Assembly: GCA_002307035.1 (NCBI GenBank)
Contig: DBTL01000042.1
Location: 1-9,738 of the forward strand
Direction of reading: 5' to 3'
Length of the DNA stretch: 9,738 nt
DNA from: Bacteroides sp. UBA1317
Lineage (GTDB): Bacteria; Bacteroidota; Bacteroidia; Bacteroidales; Bacteroidaceae
Shown in pieces: positions 1 to 8,600 of the stretch. Under the pieces are notes generated by a model that did not search any database, was not told the origin of the DNA, and saw only the letters and a list, made by a program, of their open reading frames with translations. Position 1 is the first letter of the stretch. Every line of letters begins with the position of its first letter. A program made the position numbers and the translations under genes.

Positions 1-825
1 ATCCGGATCTTCATGGCAATAAATCTTACCAAATGGTTCACAAGTATTGTTTGATGTAGAAGCCGAAGTATGTTCAATTTTAGCATTATCATCATTACTT
101 TCAAATAGTACCCCACTAACAGCAGTAGCAACCCAGGTTTTCGCTAAGGTTTCATCTATTTTAGATAGACGCATAGCCAAACGAAGCATTAACGAATAAG
201 AGAATTTCTGCCATAGTGTACAATCACCTCCATATATTATATCAGCACTCCCAATAGTAGCAGTTTTTCCTTCTAAATTTACAGCTGCTTCTTTCAATTC
301 GTTCAACATGTCAGTATAAATATCCTCCTGTGTATCGTAGGCAGGATATCCATTAGCTTCATAATAACCTTGGCCAGCCTCAGAATACGGACAATCACCA
401 TACATATCAGTCATTCTATGAAACAAAAGCACTTTCATTATTCTTGCCATCTGATATTCCGGATAATACACCTCACTATCTTTCCAATTCTCCATCAAAT
501 CAATAACGTTACGAATTCCATTAGGATACATTCTATCCCAAAATGCTGAATTATAGCTATCAGAATAAGTGTATTTGTCACCGCACCAATAGCTTTCTGT
601 AGAAGCTGTATGCTGTAACATGGTACTACAATAAATCAAGCCATTACGCCAAGCTTCATATTCTGTACCATAGCAATACTGCTGGACATTCGTAAATACT
701 AAAGTATAATCCATCACCGATGCAGTTATCGCTTCTGGATCTTCATTGACGTCACCAAAACTGCTACAACCAGCAAACGTTGTTATTAGGCCTAGCACAA
801 CTATATATTTAATATTATTCTTCAT
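1..825 (-). CDS. SusD/RagB-family nutrient-binding outer-membrane lipoprotein (SusD-like_2 type), C-terminus cut by window edge
   Basis: This is a surface lipoprotein expected to cap the adjacent SusC barrel and capture ligand. The first 275 codons are present, read from the ATG at 825-823; the family is usually about 500 residues, so roughly half is missing beyond position 1. Residues 1-20 form a lipoprotein signal peptide (basic start, hydrophobic stretch IVVLGLITTFAG, lipid-accepting Cys20). The following FGDVNEDPEAIT is the typical SusD-like_2 N-terminus. Further family landmarks are MYGDCPYSEA (141-150), PAYDTQEDIY (161-170) followed by a helix LNELKEAAVNL, and LWQKFSYSLMLRLAMRLS (204-221). 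The start lies 17 bp after the susC stop, so the two genes are almost certainly co-transcribed. Seven cysteines besides the lipidated one (51, 66, 81, 145, 202, 262, 270) are unusual. The substrate is unknown. The family call is firm; the subfamily is from recalled motif patterns. Confidence 0.93.
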   Translation of the reverse strand, partial: MKNNIKYIVVLGLITTFAGCSSFGDVNEDPEAITASVMDYTLVFTNVQQYCYGTEYEAWRNGLIYCSTMLQHTASTESYWCGDKYTYSDSYNSAFWDRMYPNGIRNVIDLMENWKDSEVYYPEYQMARIMKVLLFHRMTDMYGDCPYSEAGQGYYEANGYPAYDTQEDIYTDMLNELKEAAVNLEGKTATIGSADIIYGGDCTLWQKFSYSLMLRLAMRLSKIDETLAKTWVATAVSGVLFESNDDNAKIEHTSASTSNNTCEPFGKIYCHEDPD

Positions 826-842
826 ACTATTTGTCTCTAAGA

Positions 843-3800
843 TTAGAATTTAACATTTAAATTAAAACCAAGATTTCTTGTTGCAGGATATCCATTCAAT
901 TCTAAGCCCTGTCCATTGGAGTTATTATAAGCCGATTCCGGGTCAATATTTGGGGTATGCTTAACAATAGTCCATAGGTTACGACCTACTAAAGAAATAT
1001 TCAAACCTTTAACAAAAGGGATTTTACTTGCCAAGAATGACTTAGAAAAGCTATACCCTAAAGTAAGTTCTCTCAATTTCAAGAAACTTGCATCATATAC
1101 AAATTCTTCTGTAATGTTGTTAGAAGCAACCCATTGCCAGTAAGTCTGAGCATCAATACCTGATTTAGTGAAGCTATTTCCGCTTTCATCAACACCTGTT
1201 ACAGATATACCATTTTCACGTCCTTCCAGTGTTCTCTTTTGCAAACCAGTACTATATAAATTATAGTTTGTGCCTGAAAATAATTTAGCACCTAATTTAA
1301 AATCAAGCAAAAATGACAACGTGAAATTCTTATAAGAAAAATCATTATGGAAACCACCTGTCCATTTGAAAACGCCGTCACCTAGAACTTCAACATCATC
1401 AGATTTTACAGGAAGACCGTCTGAAGTATAAACTCTGTTACCGCTATCATCAGTCTTGTATTTATAACCAACAATCTGACCATAAGAATCACCCACAATA
1501 TTACGGATAGTTGCACTACCGCTACGCGACGATGCACCATCAATAGTCAAGGATTCAACTCCTTCACCTAAATAAAGTACTTTACTAATATTGTATGAAA
1601 AATTAAACGACGAATTCCAAGTAAAAAAATTTGTAGCAACCGGAACTCCAAAAATCATTAATTCAAGACCTCTGTTACGAATTTTCCCAATATTACGATA
1701 TGCTGAGCTAAAACCTGAAGTAGCACTGGTTGAGACCTGAACAATATCGTCCGTCGTTTTCTTCTCGTAGACTGCAAAATCAAAACCTAAGCGGTTATTT
1801 AAGAAAGAAGCATTTGCACCAATTTCTTTTTCGCTAATTTTTACTGGTTTTAAGTATGCATTAGGAACTGAAGAATTGCTTATGTATCCCATTGATTCAC
1901 CTAGAACAGTGAAATCATTTAAAGTGTAAGATAATTGAGTCTGATAAGGAGTAGTACCATTAGATGCTGAAGCCAGAGAAGCTCTCACTTTAGCAGTAGT
2001 AATCCACTCAGGCAATTTGAAACAATCGCTTAACATCCAACTTAAACTTACAGAAGGATAAAAGTAACTGTTATTATTAGGATTTAAAGTAGAGAACCAA
2101 TCGTTACGACCTGTAAAATTAAGGAACAACCAATCCTTGTAACCAAAATCAGCAGTACCATATATTGAATTAACCTGATATTCTGAATAGTCTTTAGCAA
2201 ATGTTCGCGTATCTGCTTCAACATTAGAGGAAGAATACACACCACTAACAACAAATGAGCTAATATTACCATTTGTACCATACTGTTTAGTGATATTTCT
2301 CTGTCTGTTACCTCCTAGAGTTGCACCAATAGAGAAATCTTTAATTTTTTTATTAAAACCAATCAAATAGTTCAAGTTAATCTCAGAAAAGTTTTTCTCA
2401 TATTCTTGAATATAACCACCTGGATCTGCTGCTGCACCATCAGGTTGAATCTGTTTAAAATTCAAAATATAGCCATCGCGAGTAATTTGTCCCTGCAGAT
2501 ATAACCAGTCAGTAATATCATAGCGAAGAGTAGCATTTCCAGTTAAACGATTTTTATCAGATGTATTTATTTTTTTATATTGTAACCAATAAGGATTATT
2601 GAAATAAACATTATTACCAGGTTGCAACTCAGTTCCATCATCGGAAGCACCATGATTACCTTTCAACCATCTCACATCATAGCCATTTGCTAAATATAAC
2701 AAGGTAGCATTGGTGTTGCCATTGCCATCTGACAAATTAGCTCTTCCTTTTACATGTTCGAAAACATAATTTGCATTTACGGTCAAATGTAATCTTTTTG
2801 TGATATCATAGATAGTATTCATATTAATACCTTGTTGGTTCAAACCAGCATTAGGTAAATTGGCTTTGGAGACAGTATTTGATACACCAAAACGATAAGT
2901 AGTTTTATCATTTTTCCCACTAACTGCAACAGAAGCACTTTCATCAACACCTGTATTATAGAAATTCTTCCAGTTATCAATATAATTGTAAGTAGCCGAT
3001 TCACCATTGCGATTTACGAAAGTACCATTATCTAATTTGTCACCCCAACTTGAGTTATAAGTTTGATAAGCAGAAGTTTGATCAGTAGGCCTGATTCCCT
3101 GAGTACCTTGTCCATATACTTTTTGAAAATCGCGATAATCATAGATTGAATTAAAAGTTAGGTTATTATTAAATTCAATACCAACACCTTCCTGATCTTT
3201 CTTTCCTGATTTTGTGGTAATCAAGATAGCACCATTACCACCACGATAACCGTAAAGAGCAGATGCAGCAGCACCTTTCAATACCTGGACATTTGCAATG
3301 TCATCCGGATTGATATTCGACAAACCATCCCCCATATCCAGACCTCCCCATGTACCGGCATTTCCTTGGTTAGTATTATCAAAAGGTACACCATCAATAA
3401 CATACAAAGGTTGGTTATTTCCTGTTAAAGATGCATTACCACGAATGATAACACGGCTTGAACCACCTAAGCCAGTAGCATTACCTGCAACGCTCACGCC
3501 TGAAATTTTTCCACTTAATGCATTACCTAAATTTAGATCTCGAGATGCCGTCAATTGGTCACCACCTACCTCTGTTGTGGAATAACCGATAGAGCGTTTT
3601 TGCCTTTTTATGCCCATAGCAGTAACAACAACTTCATTCAAAGAATGTACATCTTCATCTAAAATTACAGTAAAATTGTTTTTCCCGGCAACAGAAATCT
3701 CTTGAGTCAAACAACCGACGTAACTAATAACCAAAGTTCCATTCCCTGATATTTGTAATGAAAATTCTCCATCTATTCCAGTTATAGTTCCTGTTGTTTC

Positions 3801-4265
3801 TCCTTTAACCTTAACGGTGGCACCAATAATAACTTCTCCATTCTTATCTTTTACAGTACCTGAAACCATTTTTGCTTTCTGCTGAGCAACACTTGACTTA
3901 GCAGTAGTATTCTTAGATACATTGGGAGTATATAGAATAACAACATGATCTTTTATTTCATATTTTATTCCAGTATCTTTCAATACCTGATTCAAAATTG
4001 TCGTGATATTTTCATTTTTAACATCTACAGACACATTATTTACGACTTTTGTTTCCAAAGATTTATCGTATGAAAGTACTATGTCTGTTTGTTTTGACAA
4101 TAAGTCAATTACCTCTTTTAATGTAGCTCTATTTAAGGAAATGTGTACATTAAATTTTCCGTCGAGTATCTCATTCATCGGTGTTGCTTGTGCATTTAAA
4201 CTGCAGCATCCAACAAGAAGCCCCACATATAAATATTTCACATAGCTATTAGATTTCTTTTTCAT
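843..4265 (-). CDS. SusC/RagA-family TonB-dependent outer-membrane transporter with N-terminal STN signalling domain
   Basis: This 1140-residue protein would import ligand across the outer membrane using TonB energy and also signal to FecR. In order: a signal peptide (about 1-27, probable cleavage after AQA); an STN (secretin/TonB N-terminal) domain at about 38-112; a carboxypeptidase-regulatory-like beta-sandwich at about 133-205 (VSGTVKDKNGEVIIGATV); the characteristic SusC segment VVVTAMGIKRQKRSIGYS at 212-229; a plug at about 240-352 with PLYVIDGVPFDN and VQVLKGAAASALYG then GAILITTKSGK; and a 22-strand-type barrel to the end, finishing in the terminal aromatic NLNVKF. The length suits SusC proteins that carry an STN domain. 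That domain marks transporters working with an anti-sigma/ECF-sigma pair, which agrees with the fecR-like gene 190 bp upstream. The reading frame is intact. Ligand specificity cannot be inferred. Confidence 0.97.
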   Translation of the reverse strand: MKKKSNSYVKYLYVGLLVGCCSLNAQATPMNEILDGKFNVHISLNRATLKEVIDLLSKQTDIVLSYDKSLETKVVNNVSVDVKNENITTILNQVLKDTGIKYEIKDHVVILYTPNVSKNTTAKSSVAQQKAKMVSGTVKDKNGEVIIGATVKVKGETTGTITGIDGEFSLQISGNGTLVISYVGCLTQEISVAGKNNFTVILDEDVHSLNEVVVTAMGIKRQKRSIGYSTTEVGGDQLTASRDLNLGNALSGKISGVSVAGNATGLGGSSRVIIRGNASLTGNNQPLYVIDGVPFDNTNQGNAGTWGGLDMGDGLSNINPDDIANVQVLKGAAASALYGYRGGNGAILITTKSGKKDQEGVGIEFNNNLTFNSIYDYRDFQKVYGQGTQGIRPTDQTSAYQTYNSSWGDKLDNGTFVNRNGESATYNYIDNWKNFYNTGVDESASVAVSGKNDKTTYRFGVSNTVSKANLPNAGLNQQGINMNTIYDITKRLHLTVNANYVFEHVKGRANLSDGNGNTNATLLYLANGYDVRWLKGNHGASDDGTELQPGNNVYFNNPYWLQYKKINTSDKNRLTGNATLRYDITDWLYLQGQITRDGYILNFKQIQPDGAAADPGGYIQEYEKNFSEINLNYLIGFNKKIKDFSIGATLGGNRQRNITKQYGTNGNISSFVVSGVYSSSNVEADTRTFAKDYSEYQVNSIYGTADFGYKDWLFLNFTGRNDWFSTLNPNNNSYFYPSVSLSWMLSDCFKLPEWITTAKVRASLASASNGTTPYQTQLSYTLNDFTVLGESMGYISNSSVPNAYLKPVKISEKEIGANASFLNNRLGFDFAVYEKKTTDDIVQVSTSATSGFSSAYRNIGKIRNRGLELMIFGVPVATNFFTWNSSFNFSYNISKVLYLGEGVESLTIDGASSRSGSATIRNIVGDSYGQIVGYKYKTDDSGNRVYTSDGLPVKSDDVEVLGDGVFKWTGGFHNDFSYKNFTLSFLLDFKLGAKLFSGTNYNLYSTGLQKRTLEGRENGISVTGVDESGNSFTKSGIDAQTYWQWVASNNITEEFVYDASFLKLRELTLGYSFSKSFLASKIPFVKGLNISLVGRNLWTIVKHTPNIDPESAYNNSNGQGLELNGYPATRNLGFNLNVKF

Positions 4266-4395
4266 AAATCCATTTTATTAAAAATAAATTAGGTTGTATT
4301 TCTCAATTAACAAATTTCGGACATACCGTTCTCTCTTAAAAAAAACCATTCTACATAGGCTAACATTTAGTGTTTTATAATCAAAGTAATATATA

Positions 4396-4412
4396 CGCAA
4401 TTATATATTGCG
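4396..4412. repeat. Perfect 6-5-6 inverted repeat in the susC leader
   Basis: CGCAAT and ATTGCG flank the 5-base spacer TATAT. The dyad covers the candidate -7 box of the susC promoter. It could be an operator or a short hairpin. It is not followed by a T run in the leftward direction, so it does not look like a terminator for the fecR-like gene. Confidence 0.5.
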
Positions 4413-4430
4413 ATTCCAGTATAGTACAAC
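4398..4430 (-). promoter_or_regulatory. Candidate promoter for susC-susD
   Basis: Read on the minus strand, GTTG (4430-4427) is followed after 21 bases by TATAATTG (4405-4398). This is one mismatch from the Bacteroidota primary-sigma -7 box TAnnTTTG, with a TTG-type -33 box at a normal spacing. Such boxes arise by chance in AT-rich DNA, and an ECF-dependent promoter with a different consensus may be the real one. Confidence 0.35.
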
Positions 4431-4455
4431 TCAAGTAGAGCCATTACCTAAAAAA

Positions 4456-5427
4456 CTACTGGATAATTGTCGCTTTTTCTCCCGTTAGATAAAAAAGTTT
4501 TTCAAGAGCATCATCCAGGCTATTACAATCTTTATAATAAAAATTATACTTATGATGCTTCAAATCAGTAGAATCTATAGATATTTGAACTTTATAAGTC
4601 TGTTCTATACTACTCACTATTTCTTCTATTGAAACATTAAGTAAAGAGACCAAATGAAAACGCCATAGGGTATATGTCTTCGCATCAATCTCATTTACTT
4701 CTAATGATTTTGATTTCTCCGAATATAGAACTTGCTGACCGGGATGCATTTTAATCAAACCCTCACCTTCTTTATTTTCAAACTGGACAGATCCTTTTAA
4801 CAAAACAGCTTCACCCTTATGATTTGCATTATCTGAATTAACAGCGAAGGATGTTCCAAGAACCTTAACTTTAAATGTTTTTGTTTTAACTATAAATGGG
4901 TGTGAAGCATCTTTCGTTACTTCAAAAAAAGCAAGGCCATCTAACTTAACAACTCTTTCTTTATCCAGATATTCTCCTGAGTAGGTTATAGTTGCATTGG
5001 TGGCCAGCCATACACATGTACCATCTTTTAATATTATCTGTTTTACTGAATCAGGCAATAAGTTTGTATAAGTATACATCATCTCTGAATTAGAAGAGAC
5101 AGCATATTTGGCCAGAAAAAACACTGCAACTAAAATAACTGCAGCAATATTTCCCCATAGATAGATTAGACTCTTCCGTTTCAAATTTTTCGATTTACGT
5201 TTTTCTGCTTCTAGTTGATCCAAGCGCTTATTCATTCCAATTAAAGAATTGTATAAATCTACAGAGGAACTTTTATCAGAGAATGCATATCTTGCATCCC
5301 ATATAGCTTGTATCTCAAAAAACAACTGTTTGTTTTTTGATGAAGCTTCGAGCCAACTTAACAGCTCGGATTCTTCTTCAGAAGTCGTTTGAGAAGTTAG
5401 GTGTTTGTAAATAAGACTTTCTTCCAT
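4456..5427 (-). CDS. FecR-family anti-sigma factor with C-terminal DUF4974-like domain
   Basis: This 323-residue inner-membrane protein is predicted to hold an ECF sigma factor inactive and release it when the STN domain of the neighbouring SusC signals. The cytoplasmic N-terminus (about 1-86) contains the usual acidic SEEESELLSWLEASSKN segment that begins these anti-sigma domains, then a basic stretch (KRKSKNLKRK). One membrane segment spans about 87-110. The periplasmic FecR domain covers about 119-215, with ILKDGTCVWLATNATITY, VKLDGLAFFEVTKD, HPFIVKT and KVLGTSFAVNS. The C-terminal region (about 255-323, FHLVSLLNVSIEEI onward) matches DUF4974. The ATG at 5427-5425 is the natural start, about 35 bp downstream of a candidate -7 box. 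The gene is full length and in frame. The oddity is that no sigma-factor gene lies directly upstream. Family confidence is high; the partner sigma is unidentified. Confidence 0.95.
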   Translation of the reverse strand: MEESLIYKHLTSQTTSEEESELLSWLEASSKNKQLFFEIQAIWDARYAFSDKSSSVDLYNSLIGMNKRLDQLEAEKRKSKNLKRKSLIYLWGNIAAVILVAVFFLAKYAVSSNSEMMYTYTNLLPDSVKQIILKDGTCVWLATNATITYSGEYLDKERVVKLDGLAFFEVTKDASHPFIVKTKTFKVKVLGTSFAVNSDNANHKGEAVLLKGSVQFENKEGEGLIKMHPGQQVLYSEKSKSLEVNEIDAKTYTLWRFHLVSLLNVSIEEIVSSIEQTYKVQISIDSTDLKHHKYNFYYKDCNSLDDALEKLFYLTGEKATIIQ

Positions 5428-5460
5428 TCTATTCTATTGAGTTATATAATGTAACTAATA

Positions 5461-5493
5461 CAAACATAAAGGAAAAAATGCCTATAAACGAAA
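5461..5493 (-). promoter_or_regulatory. Candidate promoter for the fecR-like gene
   Basis: Read leftward, TATGTTTG (5468-5461) fits the Bacteroidota -7 consensus TAnnTTTG exactly. It sits 33 bp before the fecR-like ATG, giving a leader of about 25-30 bases. The -33 position has TTTCG (5493-5489), only a partial match to TTTG, at about a 20-base spacing. The -7 box is good and the -33 box is weak. Confidence 0.45.
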
Positions 5494-5546
5494 CAAGCAT
5501 TAACAGCCTTTAACCTTCACAAATAACTCTTCTCATTCATCTTATC

Positions 5547-5560
5547 ATTCAAAAATGAAT
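5547..5560. repeat. 14-bp dyad ATTCA-AAAA-TGAAT in the divergent region
   Basis: This is a perfect 5-4-5 palindrome next to, and sharing two bases with, the left arm of the larger inverted repeat at 5559-5595. It lies outside the expected transcripts of both flanking genes. It is short and AT-rich, so a functional role is uncertain. Confidence 0.4.
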
Positions 5561-5595
5561 ATCAAATATCCCAAAGCATACCAATCATTTGATAT
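5559..5595. repeat. 9-bp perfect inverted repeat upstream of addA
   Basis: ATATCAAAT at 5559-5567 is matched by its exact reverse complement ATTTGATAT at 5587-5595, with 19 bases between. The two centres are 28 bp apart, a little under three helical turns, so both arms face a similar side of the DNA. The right arm ends 7 bp before the candidate addA -7 box. It could be a regulator site or chance in AT-rich DNA. Confidence 0.5.
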
Positions 5596-5602
5596 AATCT
5601 TG

Positions 5603-5610
5603 TACATTTG
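5603..5610 (+). promoter_or_regulatory. Candidate -7 box for the addAB operon
   Basis: TACATTTG fits TAnnTTTG exactly and lies 45 bp before the addA ATG. No TTTG is found at the normal 19-21 base spacing upstream; the nearest TTTG (5588-5591) is only 11 bases away. The placement is plausible, but the -33 support is poor. Confidence 0.35.
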
Positions 5611-5655
5611 CAATAATAAGTTTTTAATAACGCTCACGACTGATTCGAATAACAC

Positions 5656-8600
5656 ATGGAACTCCTTGTCTACAAAGCATCTGCCGGCTCGGGTAAAACA
5701 TTTACCTTGGCCGTGGAATATATCAAGTTACTCATTCTCAATCCTATGGCTTACCGCCAAATACTAGCTGTGACATTTACCAATAAGGCCACAGCGGAAA
5801 TGAAAGAACGTATCCTCAGCCAACTATATGGAATATGGACGAAAGACGGAGGATCTAACGCTTATTTGTTAAGAATATGCAGCGAAACGAATAAAACGGA
5901 AGAGGAAGTAAGCGAAGCTGCCGGAAAAGCACTCAACTACATGTTGCACGATTACAGCCGCTTTCGCGTAGAGACAATCGACTCTTTCTTTCAGTCGGTA
6001 ATGCGCAACCTGGCTCGCGAACTGGAACTAAGCCCCAACCTGAACATAGAGTTAAACAATGCTGAAGTGCTGAGCAATGCCGTCGATTCGATGATAGAAA
6101 AGCTTGGCCCCACCTCTCCTATGCTTGCTTGGTTACTCGATTATATCAATGAGCGAATAGCAGACGACAAGCGATGGAACGTTGCCGACGAAGTGAAAAG
6201 CTTTGGAAGAAATATCTTCGATGAGGGGTATATTGAAAAAGGAGAAGGACTTCGGCAACGACTTAAGAACTCAAATACCATTAAGGATTATCGCCGCCAA
6301 TTGGATGAAATGTTGAAAGAGGCTTTGGAACAGATGAAAAGTTTCTACGATCAGTTTGAAGGGGAATTGGATGGACACGCCCTCAATGCTGATGACCTGA
6401 AAGGTGGTTCAAGAGGAATAGGCAGCTACTTTCGCAAACTGAACAATGGTATCTTGGGCGACGACATCCGTAACGCCACTGTAGAGAAGTGTCTTGAAGA
6501 TGAGAAAAATTGGGCAGCAAAGACTTCGCCTCGCTATGGCGACATTCTTTCGTTGGCTTCATCAAGCCTAATACCTTTACTAAAAGATGCCGAAGAGTTC
6601 CGCACTCGTAATAATGGGATAGTGAACAGTTGCCGCTTATCTATGCAGCACCTCAACAAAGTGCAGCTACTAGCCGGCATCGACGAGGAAGTTCGCGAAC
6701 TGAACAGAGAGAACAATCGTTTTCTCTTGTCGGATACCAATGCTTTACTTCATCGATTGGTGAAAGATGGTGATTCCTCTTTCGTATTCGAAAAGATAGG
6801 AACCAACATCCGCAATGTGATGATAGATGAGTTTCAGGATACCAGTCGCATGCAGTGGAACAACTTTAAACTATTACTGCTAGAAGGTTTATCGCAAGGA
6901 GCGGATAGCCTCATTGTAGGCGATGTGAAGCAGTCTATCTATCGTTGGCGAAATGGTGATTGGGGCATACTGAACGGATTAAACGAGCATATCGGACCTT
7001 TCCCTATCCGTGAGGAAACCTTAAAGACTAATCGACGAAGCGAGACGAACATCATACGCTTTAACAACCGTATCTTCAAGGCCGCAGTAGACTATCTGAA
7101 TGAAATCTATAAGTCACAATTGAACACCGACTGTGAAGCTCTTCAACGAGCATACGCTGACGTGGAACAAGAATCGCCTCGCAAAGAGGATAAAGGCTAC
7201 ATCAAAGTATCTTTCCTTGAACCAGACGAAGAACATAACTACACAGAGCAAACGCTCATCAGCTTGGGCGAAGAGGTGAAACGATTGTTGAGCAGCGGTA
7301 TCCGTATGAACAATATTGCCATCTTGATACGTAAGAATAAAAACATCCCTCAAATAGCCGACTATTTCGATAAAGAGCTTCATTGCAAGGTGGTCTCCGA
7401 CGAAGCATTCCGTCTCGATGCATCGCTCTCCATCTGCATGATGATAGATGCCCTGCGCTATCTTTCGAATCCTGAAAATAAGATAGCTGCTGCACAATTG
7501 GCCGTGAGCTATCAAAGGGAAATAGTTAAAAAAGAGACTGACATCAATACAATATTGCTTCACACTGCGGAAGAATTTCTACCGAAAACGTTTATTGAGA
7601 TGAAGGATGTCTTACACCTTATGCCTTTATACGAAGTATTGGAAGAGCTATTCAGCATCTTCGAGATGAACCGGGTCACGCAGCAAGACGCTTATCTATT
7701 TGCCTTCTTTGATGCCGTGACGGATTATGTGCAAAGCAACTCTTCCGACACGGATGCATTTATTCGTTTCTGGGAAGAGACGTTGTGCAGCAAAACCATT
7801 CCCAGCGGTGAGATTGACGGTATCCGTATTTTCTCCATCCACAAATCTAAAGGATTAGAGTTTCATACGGTGCTACTGCCTTTTTGTGATTGGAAGTTGG
7901 AGAACGAAACAAACAATCAGTTGGTGTGGTGCGTTCCTACCGCCGCTCCTTTCGATGGACTTGATATTGTGCCGATAAATTATTCCTCTCAAATGGCAGA
8001 GTCAGTGTATAAAGATGATTACTTGCAGGAAAGATTGCAACTGTGGGTAGATAACTTAAATCTGCTCTATGTTGCCTTTACACGTGCCGGAAAGAATCTG
8101 ATTGTATGGTCTAAAAAGGGACAACGAGGAACCATATCCGACCTCCTGCTAAATACCCTTCCGCAAGTTGCCGCTCAAAGTGACACCGAATGGGATGAGG
8201 AAATACCGTACGAATATGGAAAACTCTGCCCCTCTGAAGAAGAAAAAGCGAATAAGGAAACCAATAAATTACTTCAAAGACCGGAGAAACGCCCTGTGAT
8301 GATGGAGTCAATGCGACACGATATTGAGTTCAGACAGTCTAACCGTTCGGCAGACTTTATAAAAGGTATTGATGAAGAGGAATCTGAAAGTCGATTTATT
8401 GATCACGGAAAGCTATTGCATACATTGTTCTCTGCCATCGAAACCGAGGCGGATATCGAAGTAGCCATAGAACGGCTGGTATTTGAAGGCATCATCGGGA
8501 GTCATGAAACGGAAGAAGAAATACGTCGCCTTACCCTGAAAGCTTTTACGCAACCGCAAATACGCAACTGGTATTCCGGTGACTGGAGGCTATTCAACGA

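Larger units (their letters stand above)
4266..4455 (-). promoter_or_regulatory. Leader region between fecR-like gene and susC
   Basis: This 190-bp, strongly AT-rich gap separates the anti-sigma stop codon from the susC start. I see no coding capacity in it. It holds a candidate promoter (4398-4430), a perfect dyad overlapping that promoter (4396-4412), and an eight-T run in the transcribed sense (4338-4345). If the candidate promoter is used, the susC transcript has an untranslated leader of roughly 125 nucleotides. No clear Shine-Dalgarno sequence precedes the susC ATG, as is usual in Bacteroidota. The gap size implies that susC can be transcribed separately from fecR, as expected for a gene induced through a released ECF sigma factor. 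Confidence 0.6.

Noticed and set aside
3298..3585. 95-codon plus-strand frame antisense to the SusC plug domain
   Set aside because: It overlaps a strongly conserved SusC region in the opposite direction and has no independent signal for expression.
4338..4374. Possible terminator or attenuator in the susC leader: small hairpin AACA-5-TGTT followed by a run of eight Ts, read leftward
   Set aside because: The stem has only four AT-rich pairs and is separated from the T run by about 16 bases, so it does not form a convincing intrinsic terminator.
5478..5513. An 11-codon plus-strand frame (MPINETSINSL) preceded by AAGGA, resembling a small gene with a Shine-Dalgarno site
   Set aside because: It overlaps the candidate fecR promoter on the opposite strand and has no promoter of its own; Bacteroidota rarely use strong Shine-Dalgarno sites. 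Chance is more likely.
5555..5767. 70-codon plus-strand open frame overlapping the start of addA
   Set aside because: It covers promoter-like sequence and then runs out of frame through the Walker A region of addA; no RBS or domain.
7114..7563. 149-codon minus-strand open frame inside addA
   Set aside because: It lies wholly antisense to a complete helicase gene with all motifs, and its translation has no recognisable domain; it is a shadow of the addA codons.
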